A stretch of 64,000 nt of DNA, taken from assembly GCA_023421245.1 (NCBI GenBank), contig JAEZTV010000028.1, positions 1-64,000 on the forward strand. The letters are read 5' to 3'. This stretch comes from Bacillota bacterium (GTDB taxonomy: Bacteria > Bacillota > Clostridia > Oscillospirales > Ruminococcaceae). This document shows positions 27,120 through 35,037 of this stretch, piece by piece. Each line of letters opens with the position of its first letter. Within the stretch, counting starts at the first letter, position 1. Under the pieces are notes generated by a model that did not search any database, was not told the origin of the DNA, and saw only the letters and a program-made list of their open reading frames with translations. The translations under genes were made by a program, and so were the position numbers.

Positions 27120-28604
27120 TTAATCGATCACCGTACGCAGCGCGGCCTTCATGCCTTTGCTGCGGATGAGCGAAAGGTCATCGTTTACCTGCTGTGCAAA
27201 TCCCGGGATAAGGCTAAGATCCTCGCCCCAGAACTGCACTGCTTTGCAAAGCTCGGTGACAAATACACCGGTGTCCGCACAATGCTTCGCACAGAACTCC
27301 AAGGCGGCCTCGTCGTCCTGTACATCATAGTATTCATCGCCGCGTTTGCCCATATACTTGCCGTCTGCGTCAAATACACCGGTATAAAACTGCATCAATG
27401 CGGCAAACGAGAAGGTAAGCAGCCGCGGAAGCTTGTCAAACCGTTCGGCATACTCCTTTACACTTGGCATCACGCGTGCGCGCCACTTGGAAAAAGAGTT
27501 GAGCGTAATAGATAATAGACGATGATCGATATACGGGTTTTTAAACCGCTCAACCACTGAGTTTGCAAAGCCCTCGAGCTCGTCTTTTGGCAAGGTAAGC
27601 GTTGGAATAATTTCAGAGAACATCGCACGCTGTAAAAATGCGCCGATCAGCTCATCGTGCATACAGTCGCGCACAATATCCTGCCCTGCCAGATAGGCGG
27701 CGGGAACCATTGAGGTGTGCGCGCCATTCAGGATACGTACTTTGCGTTTTTTGTACGGCGCATGATCCTTGGTGATAATAACCGGAAGGCCTGCTTTTTC
27801 AAACGCGAGCTCGTTACCGATGCTGTCGGGCCCTTCAATTACCCAAAAGCCGAATATCTCGGCGGTATTAATCAGCTGATCCTCGTAGCCGTTTTGCTCC
27901 CACAACGCCTGCACCTCGTCGCGCGGATAGCCGGTGACAATGCGGTCAACCAGCGTGCTGCAAAAGATGTTGGCGTCTGAAAGCCAGCACATAAACTCTT
28001 CCCCCAGCTGCCAGCGCTCCGCATATTGGCAGACGCATTGCTTAAGCTGCGCACCATTGTTATCAATCAGCTCACAAGACAGCACAATAACGCCTTTGTC
28101 CGCACTGCCGCCAAAGGCGGTGTAACGCTCGTGCAAAAGGCGTGTAAGTTTTGCAGGGAAGGTATTCTGCGGCATGTCATCGTAGGCGTCTTCTTCGCTG
28201 TAAACGATTCCCGCCTCGGTGGTGTTGGAAACGATAAACCGCAGCGCAGGGTTGTGCGCCTCCCTCAAATATGCTTCGAATTCGGTATACGGGTTGATAC
28301 ATCGGTCAATGCAGCTGATTACACGGCGCGCGTTAATCTTCTCACCGTTTTCAATGCCGCGCAGGTAGAGCGTATACAGCCCCTCCTGCTCGTTGATTAG
28401 CTTCGCAAGACCGTTTGCGATCGGCTGCACCACAGCAACCTTTCCGTGAAACCCCGTTTTTTCGTTGAGTATGTCGATAAAATAATCTACAAAGCCGCGC
28501 AGGAAGTTGCCCTCACCAAACTGTAAAACACGTACGGGTGCATCTCTCAGCACATAATCGTTGGGATGGGCTTGTGATAAAACATGATAGTTCAGTCTAA
28601 GCAT
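27120..28604 (-). CDS. uxaB: tagaturonate reductase (altronate oxidoreductase)
   Basis: A 494-residue member of the long-chain mannitol-dehydrogenase family. It reduces tagaturonate to altronate with NADH. The N-terminal VLQFGEGNFLRGFVDYF is the nucleotide-binding region. FIVSNTTEAGIVY and KKRKVRILNGAHTSMVPAAY (with catalytic Lys and the NGxH motif) mark the active site. The length matches UxaB. It is the first gene of the operon, downstream of a consensus-like promoter. Confidence 0.95.
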   Translation of the reverse strand: MLRLNYHVLSQAHPNDYVLRDAPVRVLQFGEGNFLRGFVDYFIDILNEKTGFHGKVAVVQPIANGLAKLINEQEGLYTLYLRGIENGEKINARRVISCIDRCINPYTEFEAYLREAHNPALRFIVSNTTEAGIVYSEEDAYDDMPQNTFPAKLTRLLHERYTAFGGSADKGVIVLSCELIDNNGAQLKQCVCQYAERWQLGEEFMCWLSDANIFCSTLVDRIVTGYPRDEVQALWEQNGYEDQLINTAEIFGFWVIEGPDSIGNELAFEKAGLPVIITKDHAPYKKRKVRILNGAHTSMVPAAYLAGQDIVRDCMHDELIGAFLQRAMFSEIIPTLTLPKDELEGFANSVVERFKNPYIDHRLLSITLNSFSKWRARVMPSVKEYAERFDKLPRLLTFSFAALMQFYTGVFDADGKYMGKRGDEYYDVQDDEAALEFCAKHCADTGVFVTELCKAVQFWGEDLSLIPGFAQQVNDDLSLIRSKGMKAALRTVID

Positions 28605-29035
28605 ATTCCATTTCTCCGATCCGTTTTCCGTTGTTCTAACGGCGTTTTTAAGATTGACCTGAACTTGTCACACGCTTATTTTACATAACCTCTCTTTCAA
28701 TTGCAGATATTTAAGGCAAGCAACCCTGCAATTGCCGCCCCGATGCAATCAGCAATTTTAGCCGTAGTCTTAAGCCGCCTGCATGGCTTAAATCACAGCT
28801 ATATCTGTATATAAAAATCGAATATTACCCTAGAATATAGTATATCCTGATTTTGTGTATTTTGCAATGCCGATGCCCATAATGTTACTGTTTCTTAACA
28901 TACCATCCACAGGGTAGGAATGCTATGCTTTTATATCTATTTTATTCTTAGTCTTTTTACATGAAATCATCGATACGTTAATAATTTGGATGTATTCTAT
29001 ACCTATAAGCAGTATAAGGTTAAAGGAGTTTTGGT
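28605..29035. other. 431-base divergent region between uxaB and the zinc-ribbon gene
   Basis: It holds the uxaB promoter (listed separately) but no gene. Between that promoter and uxaB lies about 230 bases of leader with a few weak dyads, among them TTAAGCCGCC and GGCTTAA near 28770-28795. An operator for a GntR- or LacI-type regulator could lie here; I could not single one out, and no regulator gene is adjacent. Confidence 0.5.
28839..28867 (-). promoter_or_regulatory. candidate promoter of the galacturonate operon
   Basis: On the minus strand TTGCAA (28862-28867) and TATACT (28839-28844) are separated by exactly 17 bases. Each hexamer differs little from the vegetative consensus. The start point would leave a leader of about 230 bases before uxaB. 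Confidence 0.6.
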
Positions 29036-29449
29036 ATGGGCTTTCTGTCGCGGTTGCGAGAAGGCCTGCAGCGTTTTATGTATGGCAGAAACGGTGTGGA
29101 CCTTTTGTCGCGTGATATGAATATTGCAGCGCTTATCTTCATGCTGCTGCATCTGTTTTTTCGCTCATGGATTCTGTATGGAGTTTGTATTCTCTTTTTT
29201 ATTGCATCAACCTTTCGCATCCTTTCACGAAACCGCGCCAAGCGCTCGGCAGAAAACGTGAAATATTTCAATTCACGCACACGTATCAAAAACCTCCTGG
29301 CTGCAAAGCGGCAAGAGTTTGCTAACAGAAGGCTTTATCGATATTATCGGTGCTCAAACTGCAAACAGCGGGTACGAGTGCCTAAGGGCAAGGGAAAGAT
29401 TGAGATTACCTGCCCAAAATGTAAAAGCCGCTTTATTAAAAAGACATAG
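29036..29449 (+). CDS. zinc-ribbon membrane protein
   Basis: A 137-residue protein. Residues 35-63 form a hydrophobic hairpin or two short membrane segments (MLLHLFFRSWILYGVCILFF). A basic linker follows, then a C-terminal zinc ribbon with CSNCKQRVRVPKGKGK and ITCPKCKSRF. Similar small clostridial proteins are annotated only as zinc-ribbon proteins. AAAGGAGTTTTGGT precedes the ATG. Role unknown, perhaps membrane-associated nucleic-acid binding. Confidence 0.88.
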   Translation: MGFLSRLREGLQRFMYGRNGVDLLSRDMNIAALIFMLLHLFFRSWILYGVCILFFIASTFRILSRNRAKRSAENVKYFNSRTRIKNLLAAKRQEFANRRLYRYYRCSNCKQRVRVPKGKGKIEITCPKCKSRFIKKT

Positions 29450-29593
29450 CCAAACTGGCAGAAAAATTTGGCGATACCGTATAGTTACTGCAAAAGTCCG
29501 GCAAGATACTGATATGAAAGATATTGCTGCGCACAGCGGTCAGCAAGGGCACGCTGTGCCATCCCTCCGATATGAGAAAGCGAGGTTTGTGCT

Positions 29594-30211
29594 ATGAAAA
29601 AAGCATTTTCGGTTTTATTAAGCGCTGTTTTGGTTTTAAGCTTAGATTCGTGTAATCTGTTTTCAAACAATAACGTAAGCTCCGAGACGGAAAGCTCGTC
29701 TTTGCCATCCGAGGTTGTGTCAAGTTCACAGGTACCGTCACCAGGTATTGATGTTGACGATGATAAAATTACAATTACGCTGCCCGCTTACCTGTTTGAA
29801 AACGGATATGACCTTGATTTGGCGGATGTCAGTTCCGAGGACATTGCAAAAAACGAGGACGGCTCTTATACCGTCGTACTAGAGAAAACAAAATATTTGC
29901 AGCTTGTGCAGGAATACAAGGGTGAGATCGACGCCATGTTCGAGCAATTTTCACAGTATTTTTCATCAATCCAATCGATTGACAGCAACGACAGCTTAAC
30001 CGAGATTACCATTGTAGCCAGCCAGTCCGAGTTTGAAAAAGGGCTTGATTCGGTAGCACTGGTCGGGCTTTCGATGGGTGCGTTAACCTATCAGGCCTTT
30101 ACCGAAACACCACAGGATGAAGACAGTGTTACAATCTATGTAAAGGACGCACAAAGCGGTGAGATATTTTTGACAAGGAGCTACCCCGAAGCATATGCCA
30201 CAAACTCATAA
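29594..30211 (+). CDS. putative lipoprotein of unknown function
   Basis: A 205-residue exported protein with the signal sequence SVLLSAVLVLSLDSC, whose Cys20 fits a lipobox. A Ser/Glu-rich linker (SSETESSSLPSEVVSSSQ) leads to a mature domain beginning IDVDDDKITITLPAYLFENG. The mature domain alternates strands and helices and has no recognisable catalytic residues; many clostridial lipoproteins share this TITLPA-like opening. It has GCGAGG ahead of the ATG. It is the last complete host gene before the prophage. Confidence 0.87.
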   Translation: MKKAFSVLLSAVLVLSLDSCNLFSNNNVSSETESSSLPSEVVSSSQVPSPGIDVDDDKITITLPAYLFENGYDLDLADVSSEDIAKNEDGSYTVVLEKTKYLQLVQEYKGEIDAMFEQFSQYFSSIQSIDSNDSLTEITIVASQSEFEKGLDSVALVGLSMGALTYQAFTETPQDEDSVTIYVKDAQSGEIFLTRSYPEAYATNS

Positions 30212-30439
30212 GAATTATTTTATACGGAATATAACGCCGCACAGGCGTGGACATGATTTTCGCTCCTGTTTTGTGAAATCATCCGACTGCATTTGGTACC
30301 GCTTTGCAAGAACACACAATATCGATTTATATCTATGCATCATTTACTAAGCTGTGCTAAATGGCAGTATTATAACATTTTCACTATATTGACGATTATA
30401 AATTTATCGCTGTTTTAGCGGGTCTTTTGTTCATAAGAT

Positions 30440-30474
30440 AACGCCGGTGTACCTTGTGGGGTACCACCGGCGTT
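30440..30474 (-). terminator. hairpin downstream of the cotJC fragment
   Basis: AACGCCGGTG (30440-30449) pairs with CACCGGCGTT (30465-30474), and GTACC/GGTAC extend the stem inward. It lies 25 bases past the cotJC stop on the minus strand. The T-run is poor. About 230 bases between it and the lipoprotein gene show nothing else. Confidence 0.6.
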
Positions 30475-30498
30475 CTGATTTTCAAACTGATTGCCTTG

Positions 30499-30951
30499 TT
30501 ATTTGTTTGTTCCTCGCACGCCGCTCCGCGGCTTATCAAAGGCGGGGTTAAAGGCATAGAAGTTTTTTGAGTCGAGATGCTCCTGCGCAATACGCAAGGA
30601 CTCGCCGAATCTTTGAAAATGCACGATCTCGCGTTCGCGCAAGAACTTTATGGGGTCTCGGACATCAGGGTCGTCTGCAAGGCGCAGTATGTTGTCATAT
30701 GTGACCCGTGCTTTTTGTTCGGCAGCAAGATCCTCATGCAGGTCGGCGAGCACATCACCGGATGAATCAAACGTGTTAGCACTAAACGGCATGCCTGAGG
30801 CCGCAATTGGGTATAGTCCTGTGGTGTGATCCACAAAATAGGTATCAAATCCGCTTTCTTTTATGTCCTTTTCCGATAGGTTTCTGGTTAATTGGTAGAC
30901 GATTGCACATACCATTTCTACATGCCCCAGCTCTTTAGTACCACTGTTGTA
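30499..30951 (-). pseudogene. cotJC: cotJC, C-terminal part; gene cut by the prophage
   Basis: CotJC is a manganese-catalase-like protein of the spore coat. The remaining frame encodes about 150 residues from GTKELGHVEMVCAIVYQLTR to FDKPRSGVRGTNK. It includes the metal-ligand segments KELGHVEM, DLHEDLAAEQKAR and REREIVHFQRF. Known CotJC proteins are about 190 residues; the first helix bundle (about 55-60 residues, with the first ligand Glu) is missing. In-frame sequence stops at a TGA at 30952-30954, inside phage DNA. The internal ATG at 30915 has no good ribosome site. The rest should lie beyond the other prophage end. Confidence 0.88.
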
Positions 30952-30966
30952 TCAATGATGGGTACG
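30938..30966. other. prophage attachment-site junction
   Basis: Similarity to CotJC ends at Gly-Thr-Lys-Glu (30931-30942), and the recombinase stop codon lies at 30967-30969, so the crossover falls in this short stretch. GTACC (30938-30942) and GGTAC (30961-30965) are inverted arms about a centre near 30951, the kind of imperfect symmetry large serine recombinase sites have. The exact core cannot be set without the other junction. Confidence 0.6.
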
Positions 30967-32553
30967 CTAAAGCGTTACTATTGGATACAAGGTAATTTCG
31001 AAATCATCAGGTTTGTTATGCCAGCGACCGTTTACAGTTTTAATATACGTAACACGCTTAAGCACTTCTTTTAACGCGGCATTTTTTGCAGCCGCATCAG
31101 GCAGACTATGATAAACCTCTAGCACATGTTCTATTTTGGGAATAATGATTTTTATAGAATCATCCCGAAGTAGGGCTTTTTTTTGTTCTTCTACCAGCTG
31201 TGTCCGCTCACGTTTAAGTTCAGATATCTTTGCCCCTAGTGCCTGCGAGCGCTCCAGAAAAACAGCTGTTGTATAAACGCCTTGCTCTAATAGATCGTAT
31301 ATATTTGCAAGTTGCTGCTGCGTTTTTTCGGTATCAGCATCCACTCGCTTTAATGCTTTTTTTCGGAAAGCTACGGAAGCATCCTGTACATTTTGATTTG
31401 GTAAGCCCTTTTCCCACTGTAAACGATACTCTTTTAGCCATTCAGCGAGAGATGTAAGTATACGTTCCTCCACGTAGCCCAATGCTGAGCTAATATTATC
31501 GCAATTGCGCCGCCGGCACAGTAGGGTGTCCTCATAATCTCGGTTGTGGGGCCTGCGGGCCATCGCAGCGCCGCATTTTGCGCAATACACTAAACCGGCG
31601 AGCGGGTTTTTGATAGTGGTATCCGACAGATCACGTGTGCATTTTCCGTAGGCGTATTTTTGCACTTCCGTCCAAGTGGCATCATCGATAATTGCGTCAT
31701 GCAGGCCGGGCACCACGGTCCATTCGTCGGGGCTGGTGCGTCTGCGAGATATAATCTTTTCGCCGTTGACCATTCTTTTTTTAGCTGGCCGCCAATTATA
31801 TCGGATTTTACCGTTGTATACCGGATTACGCAGCATATCGCGGATGGTAGAGACTGACCACTCGGGTGCGCCGCCTTTAGGTTGTATCTTTAGAGTATTT
31901 AACCGATTTGCAATTAAGCTCATGCCAAGACGCTTGTGCGTACCGTCTGGCTGAGTTTCACCAATAGAAAATAGGTGGTAAATCAACTTAACAATATCAG
32001 CCTCTTCTGGCACAATTTCGAGAGAAAACCCCTTTTGGCCCTGAAGCTTAACGCGCTGGTATCCGTACGGCGTTTTATTACCGATAAACTTACCCTCCAT
32101 CACGGATGCCTCGCGGCCACGCTGCATTCGGCGGTTGATGGATTTATATTCACGTCGGCTCACAAACAAGCCAAATTCAAAGTACTCCTCGTCATATTCA
32201 TTTGCAGGGTCATATGTTTTTGTCGGAGTAACAATCTTCGTGCCACTATATTTAAATGTTTGAGCGACGATACCCTGATCAATCGTGTCGCCGCGGGAGA
32301 GACGCTCTACCTCCATCACGATAACACCGTCCCACAAGCCCTGTTCAACTTCCAGGAGCAGTTGCTGCATCACGGGTCGCGCGGCAATCGTTTCGCCGGA
32401 CACAACCTCACGATGTATCTCGCCGACGCTCAATTTCTGGCGGTTGGCAAGTTCGAGCAAAGCCTTTTCATGGCGCAAGAGGGTTTCCTCTTCGCCTCGG
32501 GATTCAGCGTCCAAATCTGTTCGGGATTTACGAAGATAGATACAGTGTTGCAT
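30967..32553 (-). CDS. large serine recombinase (prophage integrase)
   Basis: A 528-residue site-specific recombinase. The catalytic domain (1-150) has the nucleophile Ser in YLRKSRTD (residue 10) and the arginine motif VMEVERLSRGD. The recombinase domain (about 160-290) contains GKFIGNKTPYGYQR and RNPVYNGKIRYN. A zinc ribbon (YCAKCGAAMARR and LLCRRRNCDN, about 325-360) and a C-terminal coiled coil follow. Such enzymes integrate and, with a directionality factor, excise phage DNA. AAAGGAGGATTCCA precedes the ATG. Its 3' end touches the cotJC junction. Confidence 0.96.
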   Translation of the reverse strand: MQHCIYLRKSRTDLDAESRGEEETLLRHEKALLELANRQKLSVGEIHREVVSGETIAARPVMQQLLLEVEQGLWDGVIVMEVERLSRGDTIDQGIVAQTFKYSGTKIVTPTKTYDPANEYDEEYFEFGLFVSRREYKSINRRMQRGREASVMEGKFIGNKTPYGYQRVKLQGQKGFSLEIVPEEADIVKLIYHLFSIGETQPDGTHKRLGMSLIANRLNTLKIQPKGGAPEWSVSTIRDMLRNPVYNGKIRYNWRPAKKRMVNGEKIISRRRTSPDEWTVVPGLHDAIIDDATWTEVQKYAYGKCTRDLSDTTIKNPLAGLVYCAKCGAAMARRPHNRDYEDTLLCRRRNCDNISSALGYVEERILTSLAEWLKEYRLQWEKGLPNQNVQDASVAFRKKALKRVDADTEKTQQQLANIYDLLEQGVYTTAVFLERSQALGAKISELKRERTQLVEEQKKALLRDDSIKIIIPKIEHVLEVYHSLPDAAAKNAALKEVLKRVTYIKTVNGRWHNKPDDFEITLYPIVTL

Positions 32554-32569
32554 TGGAATCCTCCTTTTG

Positions 32570-33124
32570 TTAAGAGATTACAAAGGCAACGTTACTATAG
32601 CCCTCATTTTTGCCAGCATTAAAGCCCCCAAGCACGAAGTATTGCGCATCAGAAACGCTGCAAGAACTATCAAAAAGTAAATACAAAGAATCATTATCGG
32701 CATCATAATACACTGCGCTGCCAAAGTCGATATTTTTTGTGCCATCATCATATACGCAATAACAAAAAGCCTTATTTCTGGCAAAATCCTTAACGCTTTG
32801 CGTGTCACCAAACAAATCCAAAACCACCACGTTATTTAATACAGTGTTTCCGGCAGTATAAGTGTCAAGAACAGAGATTGATTTTACGGTAAATCCATTT
32901 ATTTCACCTGTCGAAGTAGAGTAATTGTAAATCGTGTCAAACTTACCTGGAAGAGCATTTACTGATTCGGCATATTCATCAAATGTGGCGACGGCACTGC
33001 TTGAGGGTACAGCAGCCTCGGGAGAGGAGGAATATGCAGAGGGTGGCGCAAGCGAGCAAGAAGAGAGCGTGACTATGACAGCAAAGGAGATCGCGACAAA
33101 CGAAGAACAAGACATCTTTGTCAT
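32570..33124 (-). CDS. prophage-encoded lipoprotein
   Basis: A 184-residue protein with a signal peptide ending in LSSC (lipobox, about residue 23). A Ser/Pro/Ala-rich linker and a mature domain from about residue 45 follow (FDEYAESVNALPGKFD, then beta-rich segments). I do not recognise the domain. Its position between the integrase and the repressor cassette marks it as a gene expressed in the lysogen, possibly for superinfection exclusion (inference). It starts at ATGACA or at the ATG three codons later. Confidence 0.82.
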   Translation of the reverse strand: MTKMSCSSFVAISFAVIVTLSSCSLAPPSAYSSSPEAAVPSSSAVATFDEYAESVNALPGKFDTIYNYSTSTGEINGFTVKSISVLDTYTAGNTVLNNVVVLDLFGDTQSVKDFARNKAFCYCVYDDGTKNIDFGSAVYYDADNDSLYLLFDSSCSVSDAQYFVLGGFNAGKNEGYSNVAFVIS

Positions 33125-33151
33125 AATTCGGATACCTGCCTTTCACATAAT

Positions 33152-33604
33152 TCAAGCAACGGGGCCTGTCGAGTGATGGACTGCGCTATTATCATCTATC
33201 AGAGAGCGAGATGCATAAAAATCACAAGCGTAGCAAATGAATTGCTCCGTTACGTCAAAAAATTCAGCTAAATCCCACGGTGTATCAATGCCGCGTTTTA
33301 GCGCATCAATTAAATCATCGTAAGGTATAAGGTGTAAAACAGCCCACTTGTTTGCCCTGTATTCATGACGGCCGGAAATATCGAAGTAATTATCGGGGCA
33401 ATAAAAACTACCTGTTAGGCAGTGTCCGAGTTCGTGGCCTAGTTTTACAATTTCGTCGGCATGGCCCTTCAGTTTGAGGGGATCAATTGCAATAAAATAT
33501 CCAAACTCTGTGCATAAAGATAAAGCTTCAGCTTTATTAAGAAAAAAATAATCTACAATAATACCATTATCCTCGGCTGTTTCAAGTATCTTTTCCATTT
33601 TCAT
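33152..33604 (-). CDS. ImmA/IrrE-family metallopeptidase
   Basis: A 150-residue putative zinc protease that inactivates the phage repressor upon induction, as ImmA does to ImmR in ICEBs1. The HExxH motif is in VKLGHELGHCLTG (about residues 54-66), and the third ligand is probably the Glu in GRHEYRANKWA. The start overlaps the repressor gene's end by 23 bases, giving the usual coupled repressor-protease pair. Two ATGs (33604 and 33598) are possible. Confidence 0.92.
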   Translation of the reverse strand: MKMEKILETAEDNGIIVDYFFLNKAEALSLCTEFGYFIAIDPLKLKGHADEIVKLGHELGHCLTGSFYCPDNYFDISGRHEYRANKWAVLHLIPYDDLIDALKRGIDTPWDLAEFFDVTEQFICYACDFYASRSLIDDNSAVHHSTGPVA

Positions 33605-33917
33605 CTTTTTGTCGTTCCTTCACGTATTTTGCATAACGTCGTACATCTTCAAGCACATCATCATCAATATCGGTAGTACCAAATAATGCAAACTTTATAT
33701 CGTTTTGAGAAATTTCATCATCGGTAGAAGCGGAGCCTAGAAGGTAATCAGTTGGAACAGAAAAATAAACTGAAAGCCTCTTGACAATATCAGAATTAGG
33801 TTGAGCTCCATTTTTCCAGCGAGTAACAGAGGTCTTACTAATACCGTTATCTAGGGCGGCCCTTGAAGGGGTGACCCCTTTTTTATTACACAGTTTTAAA
33901 AAGTATTCATAAAACAC
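33582..33917 (-). CDS. XRE/CI-like phage repressor
   Basis: A 111-residue helix-turn-helix repressor. Its HTH covers residues 14-55 (RAALDNGISKTSVTRWKNGA, then PTDYLLGS). A charged C-terminal tail (about 60-111) is probably for dimerisation and ImmA recognition. I place the start at the GTG at 33917, with GGAGGGC eight bases ahead; an upstream ATG at 33947 has no ribosome site and adds unlike sequence. Its operators are probably the two 16-base dyads in the adjoining intergenic region. Confidence 0.93.
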   Translation of the reverse strand: MFYEYFLKLCNKKGVTPSRAALDNGISKTSVTRWKNGAQPNSDIVKRLSVYFSVPTDYLLGSASTDDEISQNDIKFALFGTTDIDDDVLEDVRRYAKYVKERQKDENGKDT

Positions 33918-33952
33918 AACAAAGCCCTCCAATAATTGTGCAAACAACCAAA

Positions 33953-33968
33953 GTCACTGTAAAGTTAC
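33953..33968. promoter_or_regulatory. repressor operator O1 candidate
   Basis: The 16-base quasi-palindrome GTCACTGTAAAGTTAC is matched by an inverted near-copy (14 of 16) at 33984-33999. Together they form an extended inverted repeat centred near 33976, just upstream of the repressor start. Confidence 0.6.
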
Positions 33969-33976
33969 CAAATGCG

Positions 33977-34005
33977 TTGACAAGTAACTTTAAGGTGACT
34001 ATAAT
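33977..34005 (+). promoter_or_regulatory. early rightward promoter, perfect consensus
   Basis: TTGACA (33977-33982) and TATAAT (34000-34005) are separated by exactly 17 bases. It directs transcription rightward into the early genes. Confidence 0.85.
33984..33999. promoter_or_regulatory. repressor operator O2 inside the early promoter
   Basis: GTAACTTTAAGGTGAC fills the spacer between the -35 and -10 of the rightward promoter. It is the inverted near-copy of O1. A dimer here would block RNA polymerase directly, as CI-type repressors do. Confidence 0.6.
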
Positions 34006-34009
34006 TGAG

Positions 34010-34028
34010 GTACAACAAATTGTTGTAC
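34010..34028. promoter_or_regulatory. 19-base palindrome downstream of the early promoter
   Basis: GTACAACAA-A-TTGTTGTAC is a perfect palindrome around one base, starting five bases after the -10. A partial copy, GTACAACAATTTG, recurs at 34143-34155 ahead of the next gene. It differs from O1/O2, so a second regulator (for example the Cro-like product of the next gene) may bind it. Confidence 0.55.
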
Positions 34029-34053
34029 GAAAAGAGTATAAGAAAAACGCCCC

Positions 34054-34074
34054 GTTTAAAAATTGCTTTTAAAC
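34054..34074 (+). repeat. short inverted repeat in the early leader
   Basis: GTTTAAAA (34054-34061) and TTTTAAAC (34067-34074) enclose five bases. It is AT-rich with no T-run, so it may be a regulatory dyad rather than a terminator. Confidence 0.4.
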
Positions 34075-34189
34075 AGGAAAAGTGATATTAAGTTTCGACA
34101 AAATAATAATATCACGGATTTACAGATATTGCAAGGCCTTTCGTACAACAATTTGATTATTTCGGCTGAAGGCGAAAGGAGGAAGAAAA

Positions 34190-34405
34190 TTGCCATACCG
34201 CATTAAAGTCAGATTGATGGAAATAGGAAAAACGCAAATTGATTTAATCGAAGCATTGCGCAACAAAGGGTATACCATTGACCCTGCAAACATGTCTCGC
34301 CTTTTGCGCGGAATTTGGAATACAAAACATGCAGAAATGCTTATCGCGGCAGCTGATGAAATTGTAACCGAGTGGGAAAAAGCAAGAGTCGGTCACGTCA
34401 AATAA
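34190..34405 (+). CDS. small HTH protein, Cro-like candidate
   Basis: A 71-residue basic protein read from a TTG codon with AAAGGAGG seven bases upstream. Residues 12-45 (KTQIDLIEALRNKGYTIDPA, then NMSRLLRGIWN) resemble a helix-turn-helix with an extended loop, as in phage Cro/antirepressor-type proteins. It is the first rightward gene after the repressor, the usual place for Cro or for an excision factor. Function inferred from position and a weak motif. Confidence 0.8.
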   Translation: MPYRIKVRLMEIGKTQIDLIEALRNKGYTIDPANMSRLLRGIWNTKHAEMLIAAADEIVTEWEKARVGHVK

Positions 34406-34537
34406 ATAAGCGGTGGAAACGATGGTCATTGAAATAATTATATCAGGAAGTGTGTCCAATAACACGGACAGATTGTCTCAGTAAGTAATCGTATAGGACA
34501 ACCCGCGAAAATCATAGAATAATGCGAGGTGATATAA

Positions 34538-34774
34538 ATGCCAAGAAAAACGTCTGGCCCTATTCCAGAGGGTAATGTGGTGCAGGAATTTAAAATTGGG
34601 AATACTCGCGTAAAAATCTGCGATGATTATTGTCGTGGCCAAACGCGAGAAGAGGCCGAGGCGATTATGGCTAATTTTTGCCGTGTTTGCTTGCCGCACT
34701 TACAAAAGGTGGAATTGAAGAAAATGCAGGAGGCGCAGGCAAAAGAAGATGAAAAAAACGAGGTTATAAATTAG
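34538..34774 (+). CDS. small phage protein of unknown function
   Basis: A 78-residue protein starting MPRKTSGPIPEGNVVQEFKI, with a single CRVC pair and a charged helical tail (KKMQEAQAKEDEKN). GCGAGGTGATATAA precedes the ATG. It resembles short early proteins in Firmicute prophages, without known activity. Confidence 0.82.
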   Translation: MPRKTSGPIPEGNVVQEFKIGNTRVKICDDYCRGQTREEAEAIMANFCRVCLPHLQKVELKKMQEAQAKEDEKNEVIN

Positions 34775-34807
34775 CCACTCAGCCATACTTGCAAAGCACA
34801 CAAGCCA

Positions 34808-34827
34808 TTTTGCAATCAACTGCAAAG
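34808..34827. repeat. dispersed palindrome copy 1
   Basis: TTGCAATCAACTGCAA with flanking T and A. The right arm runs directly into GGAGG, the ribosome site of the gene at 34840. This is the first of five copies of TTGCAnTCAAnTGCAA in the prophage. Confidence 0.7.
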
Positions 34828-34839
34828 GAGGCCCAGCCC

Positions 34840-35037
34840 ATGGACATGCCACACAGCGCATACTGCATCGGTGCACATCCCAAATGCCTGTGCCTGACCT
34901 GCAGGCACGACCGCAAACCCACCCATAGCCGCGTATCATGCTGCGCAGAGCACGCCCGCCCCCTCGCAGATTGCCCGATGCTAATATGCACCGAGTACGA
35001 GGAGGAGCGAGAGGATATATGCGATGAAGATAATTGA
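34840..35037 (+). CDS. Cys-rich small phage protein
   Basis: A 65-residue protein with eight cysteines (KCLCLTCRHDRK, SCCAEHARP, CPMLICTEYEEE), suggesting a small metal-binding fold. The ATG at 34840 follows AAAGGAGGCCCAGCCC. It overlaps the next gene by 14 bases. The palindrome just upstream may fold back on the ribosome site. Function unknown. Confidence 0.78.
   Translation: MDMPHSAYCIGAHPKCLCLTCRHDRKPTHSRVSCCAEHARPLADCPMLICTEYEEEREDICDEDN

Noticed and set aside
30499..30915. Treating the cotJC piece as a complete short gene from the internal ATG at 30915
   Set aside because: No ribosome site precedes that ATG, coding similarity extends upstream of it to the phage junction, and the first metal-ligand helix would be missing.
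34422..34485. A 20-codon frame between the Cro-like gene and the next gene
   Set aside because: Too short, weak ribosome site and no overlap or conservation evidence.
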